Counted from the stretch's first letter, positions 10,101 through 20,690 are shown. The stretch: DNA of 64,000 nt from Symbiodinium natans (GCA_905221605.1 CAJNDS010000124.1:1-64000), one strand, 5' to 3'. Notes: generated by a model from the letters alone, not told the origin. Made by a program: numbers and translations.

Positions 10101-13100
10101 AACACACCCTAAAACCCAAAAACCCTAAAACCCAAAAACCCAAAAACCCTAAAACCCCAAAACCCTCCTGTGCTAAGGCGTTGGGCCTTGAGGCTTTGTG
10201 GCAAGCTGTGCTCGATTGAACCTTCACACCGCCCACGCCCGACACTAGAGGGGCCGATCATCTGGGGGGCCTTAGGCCTTAAGCCTTAATTAGGGTTTAG
10301 GGTTTGGGGTTTGGGGTTTAGGGTTTGGGGTTTGGGGTCTAGGGTTTAGGGTTTGGGGTTTGGGGTTTAGGGTTTAGGGTTTAGGGTGCGTAAAACAGGA
10401 ATACACCCCTTGTCTGGGGCTTGCGCTTGCCGTTCAGGGCCTGAGGCATGACAGAACGTGGCGACTGAGTGAGTTTCAGGGTTTGGGGTTTGGGGTTTGG
10501 GGTTTGGGGTTTGGGGTTTAGGGTTTAGGGTTGAGGGATTAGGGATTAGGGTTTAGGGTTTCGGGTTTAGAGCTTAGAGCTTAGAGCTTACGTTCAATCA
10601 TGGCATTCTTGGTACTGGTGGTGATCTATGTGTTTGGAAGGTTGGCAAAGACCGCGCCACGAGCGATTTGTCTTACTAATTGAGTTTTGCTGCGTCTAAG
10701 TCACCCATACCTCTTGGTTTAAATACATAAATACATACATAATAAAGAAAGAAAATATAAACACAATTGTTCTCACCCAACATAACATTGATGTGTATAT
10801 GTATATGTATATATAGATTATGAGGCGCTCTGACGCGGGCACAGCTAAATATCGGGGTCAGGCTTTGGGGCTTAACATTGGATGGCACTTAAAACCCTCT
10901 GAACGAAACTCCAGAATCTGATCTCTTCAGCGGAAGAAGGGAGCATACCCTAAACCCTAAACCATAATCCTTAAACCCTAAGAAATATTTCAAGGGATGC
11001 CACGAAACCTCGCCTTGCCCCAAGGGTCTAGGGCTTAAGGGTTGGGGGGTTGAGGATTTCAAAAGCAAAACTTCTGTATTTTAGCTGTTTCTTAGGAAAT
11101 AGTAGTACCCAGAAAATAACAAAGATTCCCCAAAATCCCTAAATTTCGGGACCCCACAAGACCCAAACAGCCATCGCCGCCCTACCCCATCCCGACCTTG
11201 CCACCGGCGGATTGTAGGCCAACGACCTGGCAAGATGTGGTCGGACTAAACTGTGGACCTTGAAACCTAGGAGACTGAACCACAACCCTAAACCCTAAAC
11301 CCTAAAACCCTGGTGAGCCTGAACCCTAAATTAAGAAAAAACAACCCTTATCAACCTGACTCTGGATCGGCACCAGCCTTTTCTTGATCATTCGCGAAGC
11401 CAAGATCCAAAGCCTTACAAAAGCCGCGACACACTCGTGTTATCCTAAACCCTAAACCCTAAACCCTAAACCCTAAACCCTAAACCCTAAACCCTAAACC
11501 CTAAACCCTAAACCCTAAACCCTAAACCCTAAACCCTAAACCCTAAACCCTAAACCCTAAACCCTAAACCTTCCCCAGCACCCAGAAGCTCACAAGCACG
11601 AAAGCCAGGAGCTCCAAAAGACAAAAACAACCCACGCAAGATCTACCCTAAATCCTAAAAGGTTTAAGGTTTAGGATACTCTGCCAAGGCAGCTCTCGAC
11701 CCGAAAAAAAAACTCCACACAGCGTTTGGCATTCGTTGGTGGGCCCCTCAACCCCAAATCGCCCTAACCCAAAACTCCTAATTTTCCACCCGTATTCCCT
11801 AAACCCTGAACCCCAAACCCAAGTCGCCCCAACCACCTAAACGGCCTAAGCCCTAAGCCCTAAGCCCTAAGCCCTAAACCCTAAACCCTAAACCCTAAAC
11901 CCTAAACCTTAGCCCCTAAACCCTAAACCCCAAAGCACCAAACCTCAAATCCAACAACGAAAACATCGAAGAAGCCTCCACGCGATCTCCCGGCTGCAAG
12001 GTTCCGGAGTCGGCCTCTCACAACAAAAATAGGGCTTAGGGTTTAGGGTTTAGGGTTTAGGGTTTAGGGTTTAGGGTTTAGGGTTTAGGGCTCGAAAGTA
12101 CCAAAATAGGAAGTACTGCCAGGCCTAAGTATTCCCTATTTAGATACATGGACCCTAAACCCTAAACCCTAAACCCTAAACCCTAAGATCTCAACAAAAG
12201 ACACCACTGAGCCATCTCAACCTTTGAACCTGAATCTGAAACTAAGCCAGGCCTGCAGCCCAAACAGTGACCAATGCTTCGACCAATATCTGAACCCAAA
12301 AAACACTAATTTGAAACTCGAACACCTACTAAACCCTAAACCCTAAACCCTAAACCCCAAACCCCAAACCCTAAACCCTAAACCCTAAACCCTAAACCTA
12401 AACCCCAAACCCCCACCCCCAAACCTTAAACCCTTGCCGCCTCCTGCGCAAACCAAGCCGCGGCTGCTCCTGCTGTTAGGGTGTAGTTGGGAGTGTACAC
12501 TGAACGGAGTGCCGGAACGGAACTTGATCATCTTTGTCTTGCTGGCTGTTGGGTTGCACAGACCAAGTACACCTAGACGATACCAGGTCCATGTGGGTAG
12601 GGTTTAGGGTTTAGCATTTAGGGTGCAGGCTTCGGGCTTACGGTTTAAGATTTAGGGTTTAGGGAATAGGGTTTAGGGTTTGGGGTTTAGGACAGTTTAG
12701 GATTTAGGAATTCGGGCTTAGGGTGCCTTACGAGAAGGGATCGCGGTTTTGGGGTCACATATGGATGGGCGTAGCGTAGCTTCTTCAATTTTAGCTGAGG
12801 GCTTAGGGCTGAGGGCTTGGGGTCTGGGGTTAATTTTAAGTATGTTTCTTTGCTTGCTTTTTTCCGTGTTTTCTTTCTTTTTATATTTTTTTGTGGGGGG
12901 GAGGGGGGTCAGGTGGCGAAGTGTTCGGATTTTCCTGACTGAGCTCAGCTTCTCGGTGTCCTTTCAGCCCCAGCCTGAAGCACCACCCTGGTAAACCCTG
13001 AACCCACCCGAAACCCGAAGCCGCAAAGCCTAAACTTCCTGAACTGCGACTCCATCTTCCTAAAGCCCGAACCGACTTAAACTGTAATGTTAAACCCTAA

Positions 13101-14495
13101 GCCCAGAAACCCAAGCTCATGTAACCCCTTTAAACCCTAAACCCTCAGCCCCTAAAGCCCAAAAAACCCTAAAACCCTAAACTTTGAACCCCAAGCCCAT
13201 GTAACCCTAAACGCAAAAACGCCGTAAGTCGTCTACCCTACTCCATCTCCTAAAGCCCCAACCCAGATTAACTGCAATTTCCAACCCGAAACCCAAAAAC
13301 CCTAAAACGCCGTAAGTCCTCAACCCTAAACCCTAAACCGAAAAACCCTAAACCAGAAAAACCAAAAAAAAAACAAATCCCAAAACCCAATAAAAAACCA
13401 GAAAACCCAAAACAAATCAAAAAACCCTAAAAAGCCCTAAAAAAGGCCTGCGTCCCGCGCAGACTTCTTCCGCCGGTCGTCTCGGACCCTCTCGCCCTTG
13501 AGCATGGCTTCCAGCGCCTCTTTCAGGCAGCGGTTTCCAGGGTGTTAACTTTGGGGAGTTAGGATAAACCCTAAACCCTAAACCCTAAACCCTAAACCCT
13601 AAACCCTAAACCCTAAACCCTAAACCCTAAACCCTAAACCCTAAACCGGCCTCCTCGGGGTTCGCACCCCCAGAGCGCTTCCGTTTCTTCTTCTCCTTCT
13701 GGGACCGCGAGGAGCTGGAACCTTGGGAGGGGCTCTGTGAAGGGTTTAGGGTTTAGGGTTTAGGGTTTAGGGTTTAGGGTTTAGGGTTTAGGGTTTAGGG
13801 TATAGGGTGTTTAGGGTGTTTAGGGTGTTTAGGGTGTTTAGGGTGGTTTAGGGTGGTTTAGGGTGGTTTAGGGTTTAGGGTGGTTTAGGATTTAGGGTGG
13901 TTTAGGGTTTAGGGTGGTTTAGGGTTCAGGGTTGTTTAGGGTTTAGGGTTGTTTAGGGTTTAGGGTTGTTTAGGGTTTAGGGTTGTTTAGGGTTTAGGGT
14001 TGTTTAGGGTTTATAGATTCCCGAGTACGCTAGTGTTAGCCCTAAACCCTAAACCCTAAACCCTAAACCCTAAACCCTAAACCCTAAACCCTAAACCCTA
14101 AACCCTAAACCCTAAACAAGGGGCACCCTCACCCACCCCCCCCCCCCCAAAGAAAAAAATGTTTCAAGGGTTTTTTCCAAGGGAACCTAAGTCCCAACAA
14201 ACAAAAATCTTTCAAGGTGTCTATAGGGTTTAGGGTTTAGGGTTTTAGGGTTTTAGGGTTTTAGGGTTTTAGGGTTTTAGGGTTTTAGGGTTTTAGGGTT
14301 TTAGGGTTTAAGGGTTTTAGGGTTTTAGGGTTTTAGGGTTTTAGGGGGTTATAGGGTTTTAGGGTTTTAGGGTGCTATTGTTTCTGAGGAGGGCGGCTCG
14401 AAGACTCGGAGGCCTTCTCAACGAAGCTAAGATTCGCAGGCCTCGGAATGGGCTGCCCGAGGATTTCAACTCGAGACCCCGAACCGGTTTAGGGT

Positions 14496-14527
<32 letters not shown>

Positions 14528-16815
14528 GGTTTAGGGTTTAGGGCTTGGCTGGGGTTTAGGGCTTGGCTGGGGTTTAGGTTTAGGTCAAGGTTCTTCCTAA
14601 AGTCTTGAACTTCTAGGGTTTTGGGTTCGGGTGCAGGTTTTTATTCTTTTGTTGGGGGGTTAGGATTCAGGGTTTAGGGTTTATGGTTTAGGAGCCCAAA
14701 AGGACCACGCGGGTCTGTGGGATCTTGGGGTGTGGGCTTCATTGTGCTGGGGTGTGCGTCTAAGGTTTGTGGCTTGAAGATTCGGGTTTAACGTTGGGCG
14801 GTGGTCCCTACTCACATTCCCTCAAAGGCCCTTTGTAGTTCTACTAAAATAAGCCCGCAAAGCACCCTATTCTAATTATTAAGGCACCTATATTGCAGGG
14901 CTTAGGGTTTGCAGGCTTTGCAGGGTCTGCAGGCTTTGCAGGGTTTAGGTTTTCGGGCTTAGGGCAAGGGTGGTTTAGGGTTTAGGGTTAGGGTTTAGGG
15001 TTTAGGGTTTGGGGTTTGGGGTTTAGGGTTTTGGATTTAGGGTTCAGGGTTTAGGGTTTGGCCCCGCCTCACTGACACCACCTCCTTTGTGTCCTCCATC
15101 TGGATCTTCCAGCGGCCCTCATACAGCACAGCTGGTGTGGAAGGAGCCGCGATCTAAACACTAAACCCTAAACCCTGAACCTTGAACCCTCTACCCTAAA
15201 CTACCCTAAACTACCCTAAACTACCTAAACCCTAAACCCTAAACCCTAAACCCTAAACCCTAAACCCTAAACCCTAAACCCTAAACCCTAAACCCCAACT
15301 AACCCTAAAACGCAGCCGTTTGGAGCTTTCCGTGCTTTAGGGGTTTGGGGCATCTTGTGTTGCAGGGCTCCTGCAGAGGGAACACCCTAAACCCTGTTTT
15401 CGGGTTTAGGGTTGGGGGAATCCTAAACCCTGGGCGGATTCGCCTCGAGCATCTTAACCGGGTTTGCAGCAGCAGCCCCCCCCGGCCCCCCCGCCCCCAA
15501 GTGTCCCAAGTGCCCCAAGTGTGCCAAGTGTTCCAAGTGTCCCAAGTGTCCCAAGCGTCCCAAGTGTGCCAAGTGTCCCAAGTGTTCCAAGTGTTCCCAA
15601 GTCTCCCAAGTGTTCCCAAGTGTCCCAAGTGTTCTACGGTCCTCAATCCTACATCCTCTTCCCCCTTTGAAACCCTGCACCCTAAATCCCGAATCCCTAA
15701 TCCCTATAAACCCTAAACCCAGGCTGGGTCCTTGTCCGCGAGGAACTCCTTAGTGACGCCCACGCGCTCGTTAAGCTTCCTGGCACAGCTTTAGGGTTTA
15801 GGCTTTAGGGTTTATGGGGTTTTATTTAAGGGTTGCAGGCGTAGGGTTTATATCTTAACCCGTACACCCTGCACAATGAGGGTTAAGGTCTAGCGGCTTT
15901 CAGGTCAAGAGTGGGATTTGGCAATGCTTGAGGTGGGCTTGGAACACGAAACCCTCTGAGCCCTCAGCCCTAAGCCCTAAACCCTAAACGCTAACCCTGG
16001 AGGAGCCTGAAGGAGGCGGTAAAACAAACAGGCTGAGGCTTGGCTGTCAAGGCCCACTGCCACAGAAATACAACATCAATGGTTTAGGGAGAGTTCAGTG
16101 AAAATCCTCCGCCCTGACATCTGCACTGATGAGGAGTCCTGCCCGCTTCGGATTCCAGGCCGTTGACCTCCGCAGCTCTAGACCCTAAACCCTAAACCCG
16201 AACCCTAAACTCCTACACCATTAGCCCGAACCTCCGGGTTTGCCCGGGAGGGGGGGAGGGCGGGGGGGGTCAGGTCTCAGCAAATCCTAGGACGTGAAAC
16301 CCCTCTGAAAGGGTTGAAGGGTCTTTTGGCTGGGTTTCTATGCAGACTTCGGGGGTTTTGTCGTGGTTTGAATTTCGGGGTGTTCCGAGGTTTAGGGAGG
16401 TGTTTAGGATTTAAGGTACGCTTTAAAGTCCAACCATCCCTAATGGCCCCTAAACCCTAAACCCCAAACCCTATAAACCCTAAACCCTAAACCCTAAACC
16501 CTAAACCCTAAACCCTAAACCCTAAACCCTAAACCCTAAACCCTAAACCCTAAACCCTAAACCCTAAACCCTAAACCCTAAACCCATACATCCCAGCCTC
16601 CACACGCTGCCCGACTTGGAAGTAGGCGCCCTCCTCCGGTTGCGGGCCTTGGCTCCGTTTAGGGTTTAGGGTTTAGGGTTTAGGGCTTAGGGTTTAGGGT
16701 TTAGGGTTTAGGGTTTAGGGTTTAGGGTTTAGGGCATTCTACAGAGTTTTAGGGGCAGCTGCCTAGGAGAAGAGCGTAACCTTTTGTTGTCTAACTCGTT
16801 ATTCTTCATGAGGTC
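6459..16815 (-). CDS. Series of minus-strand candidate exons, one or more genes
   Basis: Candidate exons in coding order: 16815-16781 (LMKNNELDNKR), 16647-16584 (EEGAYFQVGQRVEAGMYG), 15779-15719 (KLNERVGVTKEFLADKDPA), 15153-15064 (VLYEGRWKIQMEDTKEVV), 13734-13647 (SSSSRSQKEKKKRKRSGGA), 13519-13448 (EALEAMLKGERVRDDRRKK), 12014-11929 (TLQPGDRVEASS), 11642-11570 (membrane-like LLELLAFVLVSFWVLGK), 11444-11356 (CKALDLGFANDQEKAGADP), 10464-10407, 10261-10164, 10089-10028 (MNALEANISNISHS), 8462-8386, 7709-7620 (QVDLFMANLQSLKPENLKQV) and 7193-6459. Two exons share a G-x-R-V-E-A core like Tudor-type or KOW-like modules (inference). Several exons have CCCTAAA upstream and TTTAGGG downstream on the coding strand. 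Exon 13519-13448 ends in a GC donor (GCAG|GCC). Joining phases were not proven throughout, so more than one gene may be present. Confidence 0.45.
7465..7617 (-). repeat. Telomere-type array, CCCTAAA about 20 units
   Basis: Nearly perfect CCCTAAA repeats ending at the exon 7620-7709. On that exon's coding strand they begin at the donor GCG|GTTTGGGGTTTAGG. Confidence 0.95.
8292..8385 (-). repeat. Telomere-type array, CCCTAAA about 13 units
   Basis: Perfect CCCTAAA units. The candidate exon at 8386-8462 follows immediately, and TTTAGGG units begin on its other side at 8474. Confidence 0.95.
8522..8650. mobile_element. Hairpin element with poly-C loop, family C
   Basis: The left arm GGGATGATCCTCCTTTATAC pairs loosely with the right-arm sequence around GTATGAGGGGGAACACC. 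The loop is a run of about 30 C residues. A near relative lies at 55857-55958 (GGGATGTTCACCCTTATACT with GTATAAGGGGAACATCCC), also with a homopolymer loop. Confidence 0.6.
8706..8960. mobile_element. TTTAGGG array next to a family D element
   Basis: About 16 TTTAGGG units (8706-8815) are preceded by GGAGGGGCCCCTAGAAGGAACC and followed by GGGGGACCCCTAGAAGGGAC. The same ACCCCTAGAAGGGACCCTT arm starts the family D hairpins at 34310-34475 and 53038-53190. The telomere array appears to lie between two copies of one element arm. Confidence 0.6.
9187..9545 (-). repeat. Possible tRNA-derived SINE remnant
   Basis: On the minus strand, CCGAGTTCGAGTCCGG is a good B-box-like match, near the upstream end of a roughly 350-bp unique segment. 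A weakly similar segment is at 4180-4470. A 112-codon minus-strand frame (9187-9525) with no recognised domain covers it. Confidence 0.35.
9618..9726 (+). CDS. Candidate exon, strand uncertain
   Basis: A 42-codon plus-strand frame (for example ATLAAASLRLRSLNFCVKV) lies between CCCTAAA repeats and a family A hairpin. The minus strand is also open for 43 codons. GC at the third codon position slightly favours plus, while neighbouring candidate exons favour minus. Confidence 0.25.
9728..9924. mobile_element. Hairpin element, family A, with a TTTAGGG array in its loop
   Basis: The 20-bp terminal repeats CCCAAAGGATCCATGTACCT and AGGTACATGGATCCTTTGGG are perfect inverts of each other. Between them lie TTTAGGG units (9757-9840) and CTTGGCCCC..GGCCCAAG sub-arms. 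The telomere array is therefore inside the element. Other family A copies: 27268-27365, 34588-34684, 46148-46254, 52737-52826, 59160-59258. Confidence 0.8.
11446..11570 (-). repeat. Telomere-type array, CCCTAAA about 17 units
   Basis: Perfect CCCTAAA repeats between two minus-strand candidate exons (11356-11444 and 11570-11642). On the coding strand this array would be the whole intron: it starts AAG|GTTTAGGG and ends TTTAG|G. If so, it is an intron made only of telomere repeat. Confidence 0.8.
12424..12590 (-). CDS. Candidate exon, both strands open
   Basis: A 57-58-codon island is open on both strands. On the minus strand it reads TKMIKFRSGTPFSVHSQLHP and ends near a GGCAAG|GGTTTAAGG donor. 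On the plus strand it reads RNLIIFVLLAVGLHRPS. Minus is consistent with its neighbours. Confidence 0.25.
13741..14116. repeat. Telomere-type arrays with higher-order variants
   Basis: TTTAGGG units (13741-13800), then tandem TGTTTAGGG, TGGTTTAGGG and GGTTGTTTAGGGTTTAG higher-order units (13800-14010). After a roughly 30-bp spacer come CCCTAAA units (14038-14116). Grouped identical variants point to local tandem expansion rather than direct telomerase addition. Confidence 0.9.
14227..14370 (+). repeat. 8-bp TTTTAGGG array
   Basis: About 16 units of TTTTAGGG, one base longer than the window's main unit, with few interruptions. Confidence 0.9.
15205..15295 (-). repeat. Telomere-type array, CCCTAAA
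   Basis: About eleven CCCTAAA units, preceded by three CTACCCTAAA units (15187-15215). It lies between candidate exon 15064-15153 and a possible short exon near 15305-15380. Confidence 0.9.
15497..15642. repeat. 9-bp minisatellite AAGTGTCCC, about 16 copies
   Basis: Imperfect units of AAGTGTCCC, AAGTGTTCC and AAGTGTGCC. Because 9 is a multiple of three, every frame is open, giving SVP/QVS repeats on plus and WDTW/HLGHLG repeats on minus. These ORFs are by-products. Confidence 0.85.
16000..16062 (-). CDS. Candidate exon, unknown product
   Basis: On the minus strand, a pyrimidine-rich acceptor (TTGTATTTCTGTGGCAG) precedes a 20-codon frame (WALTAKPQPVCFTASFRLLQ) that ends CTCCAG|GGTTAG. The acceptor is better than most in the window. 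It may belong to the 6.5-16.8 kb minus-strand gene. Confidence 0.35.
16450..16735. repeat. CCCTAAA array, candidate exon, TTTAGGG array
   Basis: About 19 CCCTAAA units (16450-16583), then the 64-bp candidate exon 16584-16647, then about 11 TTTAGGG units (16657-16735). This is the clearest example of an exon-sized island capped on both sides by inward-to-outward telomere repeats. Confidence 0.9.
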
Positions 16816-17039
16816 CTAACCCTAAACCTTAAACCCTGAACCCTAAACCCCAAAACACTACAGTAAATCCCGAAAAGGGATATAGGGTACTGAGGCTTTG
16901 GGGAGTGTTCAAGGTTGAGAGACTCAGGTCCAGGATTCGGGTTTAGGGTTTAGTAAGGGCTTGGGATTTAGGGTTTAGGGTCCAGAAATGGGGGTTGGGG
17001 GTTCATGGGGGGTTGGGGTGTCAATATACTGACCCTACA

Positions 17040-17315
17040 CCATAAGAACCCCCTTGCTGAAGCAGCACCCACGATCTCAGAACACAAGCCTGCACATCAT
17101 GTCCCAAACCCCCCAGAATGTTTTCTGTCAGGTTACAACTGTAAACACTCCTTCCCATCCCCCAAGGCCTTACAGCCTATTCCCTCAACCCCAAACCCTA
17201 CACCCCCCCTTCGCAAGTCCGCTGGGACTGGTCCAAGGCACCACTTTCAGCAGGTAGCTGCTTCAGGTGTTCCGGCCTACAGTCCGTTTAGGGCCGTGTC
17301 GCTGGACTTGTGGGG
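17040..17315 (+). CDS. Candidate coding segment, unknown product
   Basis: A 91-codon open frame, rich in Pro, His and Ser, ending VSLDLWGFK with the donor TTTAAG|GTTTAGGG. The other frames of the segment are closed. No domain recognised. A following candidate exon is 17756-17840 (VDSHYLGIPKNQAYMNSPHK, acceptor TTTTCTGGCTCAG). Confidence 0.4.
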
Positions 17316-17755
17316 CTTTAAGGTTTAGGGTTGTTAAGGTTTTGTGGATGAATATCTTAGGGTGGCTCAGGACCCATCAGAGGGATGAAGGTTAGACCCT
17401 AAACCCTAAATCCTAAACCCTAAACCCTAAACTCTAAACCCTAAGCCCTAAACCCTAAACCCTAAACCCTAAACCCCCCCCCCCCCCCCCCCCCGGCGTC
17501 CTCCAAAAAAGTACACCTTCTTTCCAAGAGGCCCCCAGATTCGTTAAGCTTCCAAAAGGGTAGAAGTCACACCTAGAAGGGGCCAAAAGCCACCCACTTT
17601 ACGCGGCGGGTTTTGGTGGTGGTTTTAGGGTTTGTGGTTTTTTGGTTTTTAGGGTGTGTGTGAGTGTGTGTGGATGTTTTGGGGTTTTTAGGGCTTAGGG
17701 ATCTTTAGGACAGCGCGAACAAGCAGCAGGTTAGGGTTTAGGGTTTTCTGGCTCA

Positions 17756-17840
17756 GGACCTCACACCAGGAATGTGGATTCTCATTACCTGGGTATTCCC
17801 AAGAACCAGGCTTACATGAATTCACCCCATAAGGCAACTA
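17756..17840 (+). CDS. Candidate exon, unknown product
   Basis: The acceptor TTTTCTGGCTCAG is followed by a frame reading VDSHYLGIPKNQAYMNSPHK. It runs into a CCCTCAA array; no clean donor is seen. Probably the same gene as 17040-17315. Confidence 0.35.
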
Positions 17841-17864
17841 AACCCTCAACCCTCAACCCTCAAG

Positions 17865-18003
<139 letters not shown>

Positions 18004-18197
18004 CCCTAACCCTAAACCCTGAACCCTAAACCCTAAACACTAACCCTAAACCAACCAGGGTCTAGGGTTTAGGGCTTAAGGGTGTAGGGTGTGGGGTTTA
18101 GGGCTTAGGGTTACTGCCCGCAGTTCAAAACCCTGAACCCTAAAAACCCTGAAGCCGTAAGCTGCCCTAAAGAACGTAAGCACTACACCACTAAACC

Positions 18198-18271
18198 CTG
18201 AACATCTGGGTACACCGACTTAACACTGACGACTTTGCCAGGAGCCAGCGTGACCTGACATGTCAAAGTGA
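18198..18271 (-). CDS. Candidate exon, unknown product
   Basis: Acceptor CCCCCTAG, frame LTCQVTLAPGKVVSVKSVYP, donor GTTCAG|GGTTTAG. Beta-strand-like composition. No family recognised. Confidence 0.4.
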
Positions 18272-18344
18272 CTAGGGGGTTTAGGGTTTAGGGTTTCGGG
18301 TTTAGGTTTAGGGTTTGGGGTCAGGGGAGTTGAGGGGGCTTCTC

Positions 18345-18470
18345 TTAGGGGCCGAATACCAGAGGCTCAAAAAGGGCTAACCTTGGATATATAGTAGGAT
18401 TCTATATAACCAAACATGTTAAAGGTGTTGGATGATTGCGACTTAGTCGCTGAGTTCATGAGTCCGTTTT
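18345..18470. mobile_element. Hairpin element, family F (degraded)
   Basis: It contains CAAAAAGGGCTAACCTTGG and the terminal CTTAGTCGCTGAGTTCA, which matches the end of the 55091-55206 family F intron (CTTAGTTGCTGAGTTCA). Confidence 0.5.
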
Positions 18471-18639
18471 AGGAAAAGTAGACAGAGCCAAAAAAAAAAC
18501 TCAAAGTATAGTACTCCAAAACCCTAAACCCTAAACCCTAAACCCTAAACCCTAAACCCTAAACCCTAAACCCTAAACCCTAAACCCTAAACCCTAAACC
18601 CTAAACCTCTCTTTCATATATAATTTAAATGTTAAGGAG

Positions 18640-19490
18640 TTACTGGGCAAGGTCGCCGTTTTACTGGGCAAGGTCGCCGTTTTACTGTGCAAGGTCGCCG
18701 TTTTACTGGGCAAGGTCGCCGTTTTACTGGGCAAGGTCAGTTCGGTCAAAAAAATCGACCTTGCCCAGTAAAACGGCGACCTTGCCCAGTAAAACGGCGA
18801 CCTTGCCCAGTAAATCGGCGACCTTCCGCCCCTGCCCAGTAAAAATACGACCTTGGACCCCGAAGGTCGCCGTTTTACTGGGCAAGGTCGCCGTTTTACT
18901 GGGCAAGGTCGATGTTTTGACCAAAATCGACCTTGCCCAGTAAAACGGCGACCTTGCCCAGTAAAACGGCGACCTTGCCCAGTAAAACGGCGACCTTGCC
19001 CAGTAAAATGGCGACCTTCGGGGCCGAAGGTAGCATTTTTACTGGGCAGGGGGCGGTGTCCGAAGGTCGCCGTTTTGCTGGGCAAGGTCGCCGTTTTATT
19101 GGGCAAGGTCGCCGTTTTACTGGGCAAGGTCGCTGTTTTACTGGGCAAGGGCGTTCGGTCAAAAAAAAATCGAACTTGACCAGTAAAACGGTGGACCCTT
19201 GCCCAGTAAAACGGCGACCTTCCGGCTCTGCCCAGTAAAAATGCGACCTTGGACCCCGAAGGTCGCCGTTTTACTGGGCAAGGTCGCCGTTTTACTGGGC
19301 AAGGTCGATTTTTTGACCAAAATCGACCTTGCCCAGTAAAACGGCGACCTTGCCCAGTAAAACGGCGACCTTGCCCAGTAAAACGGCGGAGTTACTGGGC
19401 AAGGTCGCCGTTTTACTGGGCAAGGTCGCTGTTTTACTGGGCAAGGTCGCCGTTTTATTGGGCATGGGCAAGGTCGTTCTATAAGTAAAA
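18640..19490. repeat. 22-bp repeat array in alternating inverted blocks
   Basis: The unit is TACTGGGCAAGGTCGCCGTTT plus T (22 bp). Forward blocks lie near 18641-18740, 18863-18914, 19062-19150, 19257-19312 and 19389-19470. Reverse blocks lie near 18757-18850, 18928-19018, 19168-19240 and 19322-19386. Short palindromic joints such as CGACCTTGGACCCCGAAGGTCG and TTTTGACCAAAATCGA separate them. A composite of about 395 bp is itself repeated (18757-18915 and 19150-19315). Each adjacent forward/reverse pair can fold into a hairpin. The ORFs here (up to 184 codons) come from the repeat. Telomere arrays flank it on both sides. Confidence 0.9.
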
Positions 19491-19499
19491 TATTTTCTT

Positions 19500-19970
19500 A
19501 ATGTTGTGGGATTCTTTGGGCGGGTGGGTATTTTCCTGGAGTAACTGCTTGACTAGTGAATGCTTGGACTTGAGATGCTGAACCCTAAACCCTAAACCCT
19601 AAACCCTAAACCCTAAACCCTAAACCCTAAACCCTAAACCCTAAACCCTAAACCCTAAACCCTAAACCCTAAACCAGCCACTTTAGGGTTTAGGCTCACG
19701 TTGCCTGGACCTCTTGGCATGAGCTGTTGGGGGAAAGGGTTTGGTTTCAGAATTGAGGGTTTAGGGTTTAGGGCTTCGGGTTTAGGGCTTAGGGTTGAGG
19801 GTTTAGGGTTTAGGGCAAGTTTAGGGTTTAGGATTGAGGGTTTAGGGTTTAGGGCTCAGGGTGTTCGTTGGGGTTGAGCGTCGCGAGTAGCGGGGTTTGG
19901 AAATGCAGGAGGTCTTGAGCTTGTAGGGCACGAGCCGAACGACACCCGAAGCAATTCAACACATCCTGGA
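19500..19970 (-). CDS. Three candidate minus-strand exons
   Basis: 19875-19965: acceptor CCCTTGTCCAG, frame DVLNCFGCRSARALQAQDLL. 19701-19724: a short exon with an excellent acceptor CCCTTTCCCCCAACAG. 19500-19576: HLKSKHSLVKQLLQENTHPP. They are separated by telomere-type tracts. Order and phase are not proven. Confidence 0.3.
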
Positions 19971-20007
19971 CAAGGGTTCAGGGTTCAGGGTTCAGGGTTT
20001 AGGGTTT

Positions 20008-20095
20008 AGGTGCCCCTTATATACCCTATATATAACCCAAGGGCCCACAATTCAGAACCCTTTAAAGAAGGGACCATGTCAGGGACCATAGAAAC
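20008..20095. mobile_element. Hairpin element, family I
   Basis: It contains CCCCTTATATACCCTATATA, CCCAAGGGCCCACAATTCAGA and GGACCATGTCAGGGACCATA. The same words recur at 58560-58712 and 59515-59600. Confidence 0.5.
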
Positions 20096-20339
20096 CCCTA
20101 AACCCTAAAACCTAAACCCTGAACCCCCCTACATAAGCCGTAAACCCTAAACTCTTAGCTTGGGGGGGGGGGGGGGGGGGGGCCCGATGAACCCGATGAA
20201 CTTGCCACACCATGCCTAAGTGAAGTAAGGTCCTGCTAAAACCAAATAGTCGGTGAGACAATGTGCCCCGGAATGCCCCTAAAACCTAAACCCTAAACCC
20301 TAGACCCTTTTGCCCAAACCCTAAACCCGAAACCCTAAA

Positions 20340-20690
20340 TTCCCACCCAGGCCTGCGTACCCACCCTTTCCTAGCGTGCCTGGACCCAGCCACGAACACC
20401 ACTTGGAGCTTAGGAGTTGTGTTGATTCTCATGTATGGTCGCCCCTGCAGCCCCCCTCTGGAGGTTCCTGGAGCCGGATCCCTGCCAGAGTGTGTTCAGG
20501 GAGCAGAGGGACTGCAAGGCAGGTCAGCCTGGGCGATTTCTCAAAAACCCACTACCAAACGTTGTCCTGGCCCCTTCGCTGTCCCCCTGGCCTGGCTGCC
20601 GTGGCTGCCCTGGCTTCCCGACCCACCCTAACCTCTCTGGACATCTGCTACCTACCGTTCAAAGGACGGGGGTGGGAAGTGGGCATTTAG
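20340..20690 (+). CDS. Candidate coding segment, frame uncertain
   Basis: All three plus-strand frames stay open for 70-104 codons, while the minus strand has stops in each frame. One frame ends with TSLDICYLPFKGRGWEVGI and a stop. This one-sided openness suggests plus-strand coding, but frame and exon limits cannot be fixed. Confidence 0.3.
   Translation, partial: FPPRPAYPPFPSVPGPSHEHHLELRSCVDSHVWSPLQPPSGGSWSRIPARVCSGSRGTARQVSLGDFSKTHYQTLSWPLRCPPGLAAVAALASRPTLTSLDICYLPFKGRGWEVGI

Noticed and set aside
15305-15716. ORFs of 68-123 codons with WDTW or SVP repeats
   Set aside because: Translation of the 9-bp AAGTGTCCC minisatellite.
18594-19488. ORFs up to 184 codons and a CRISPR-like regular repeat
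   Set aside because: The ORFs come from a 22-bp repeat. There are no unique spacers of constant length between repeats, orientation alternates and the genome is eukaryotic, so it is not a CRISPR array.
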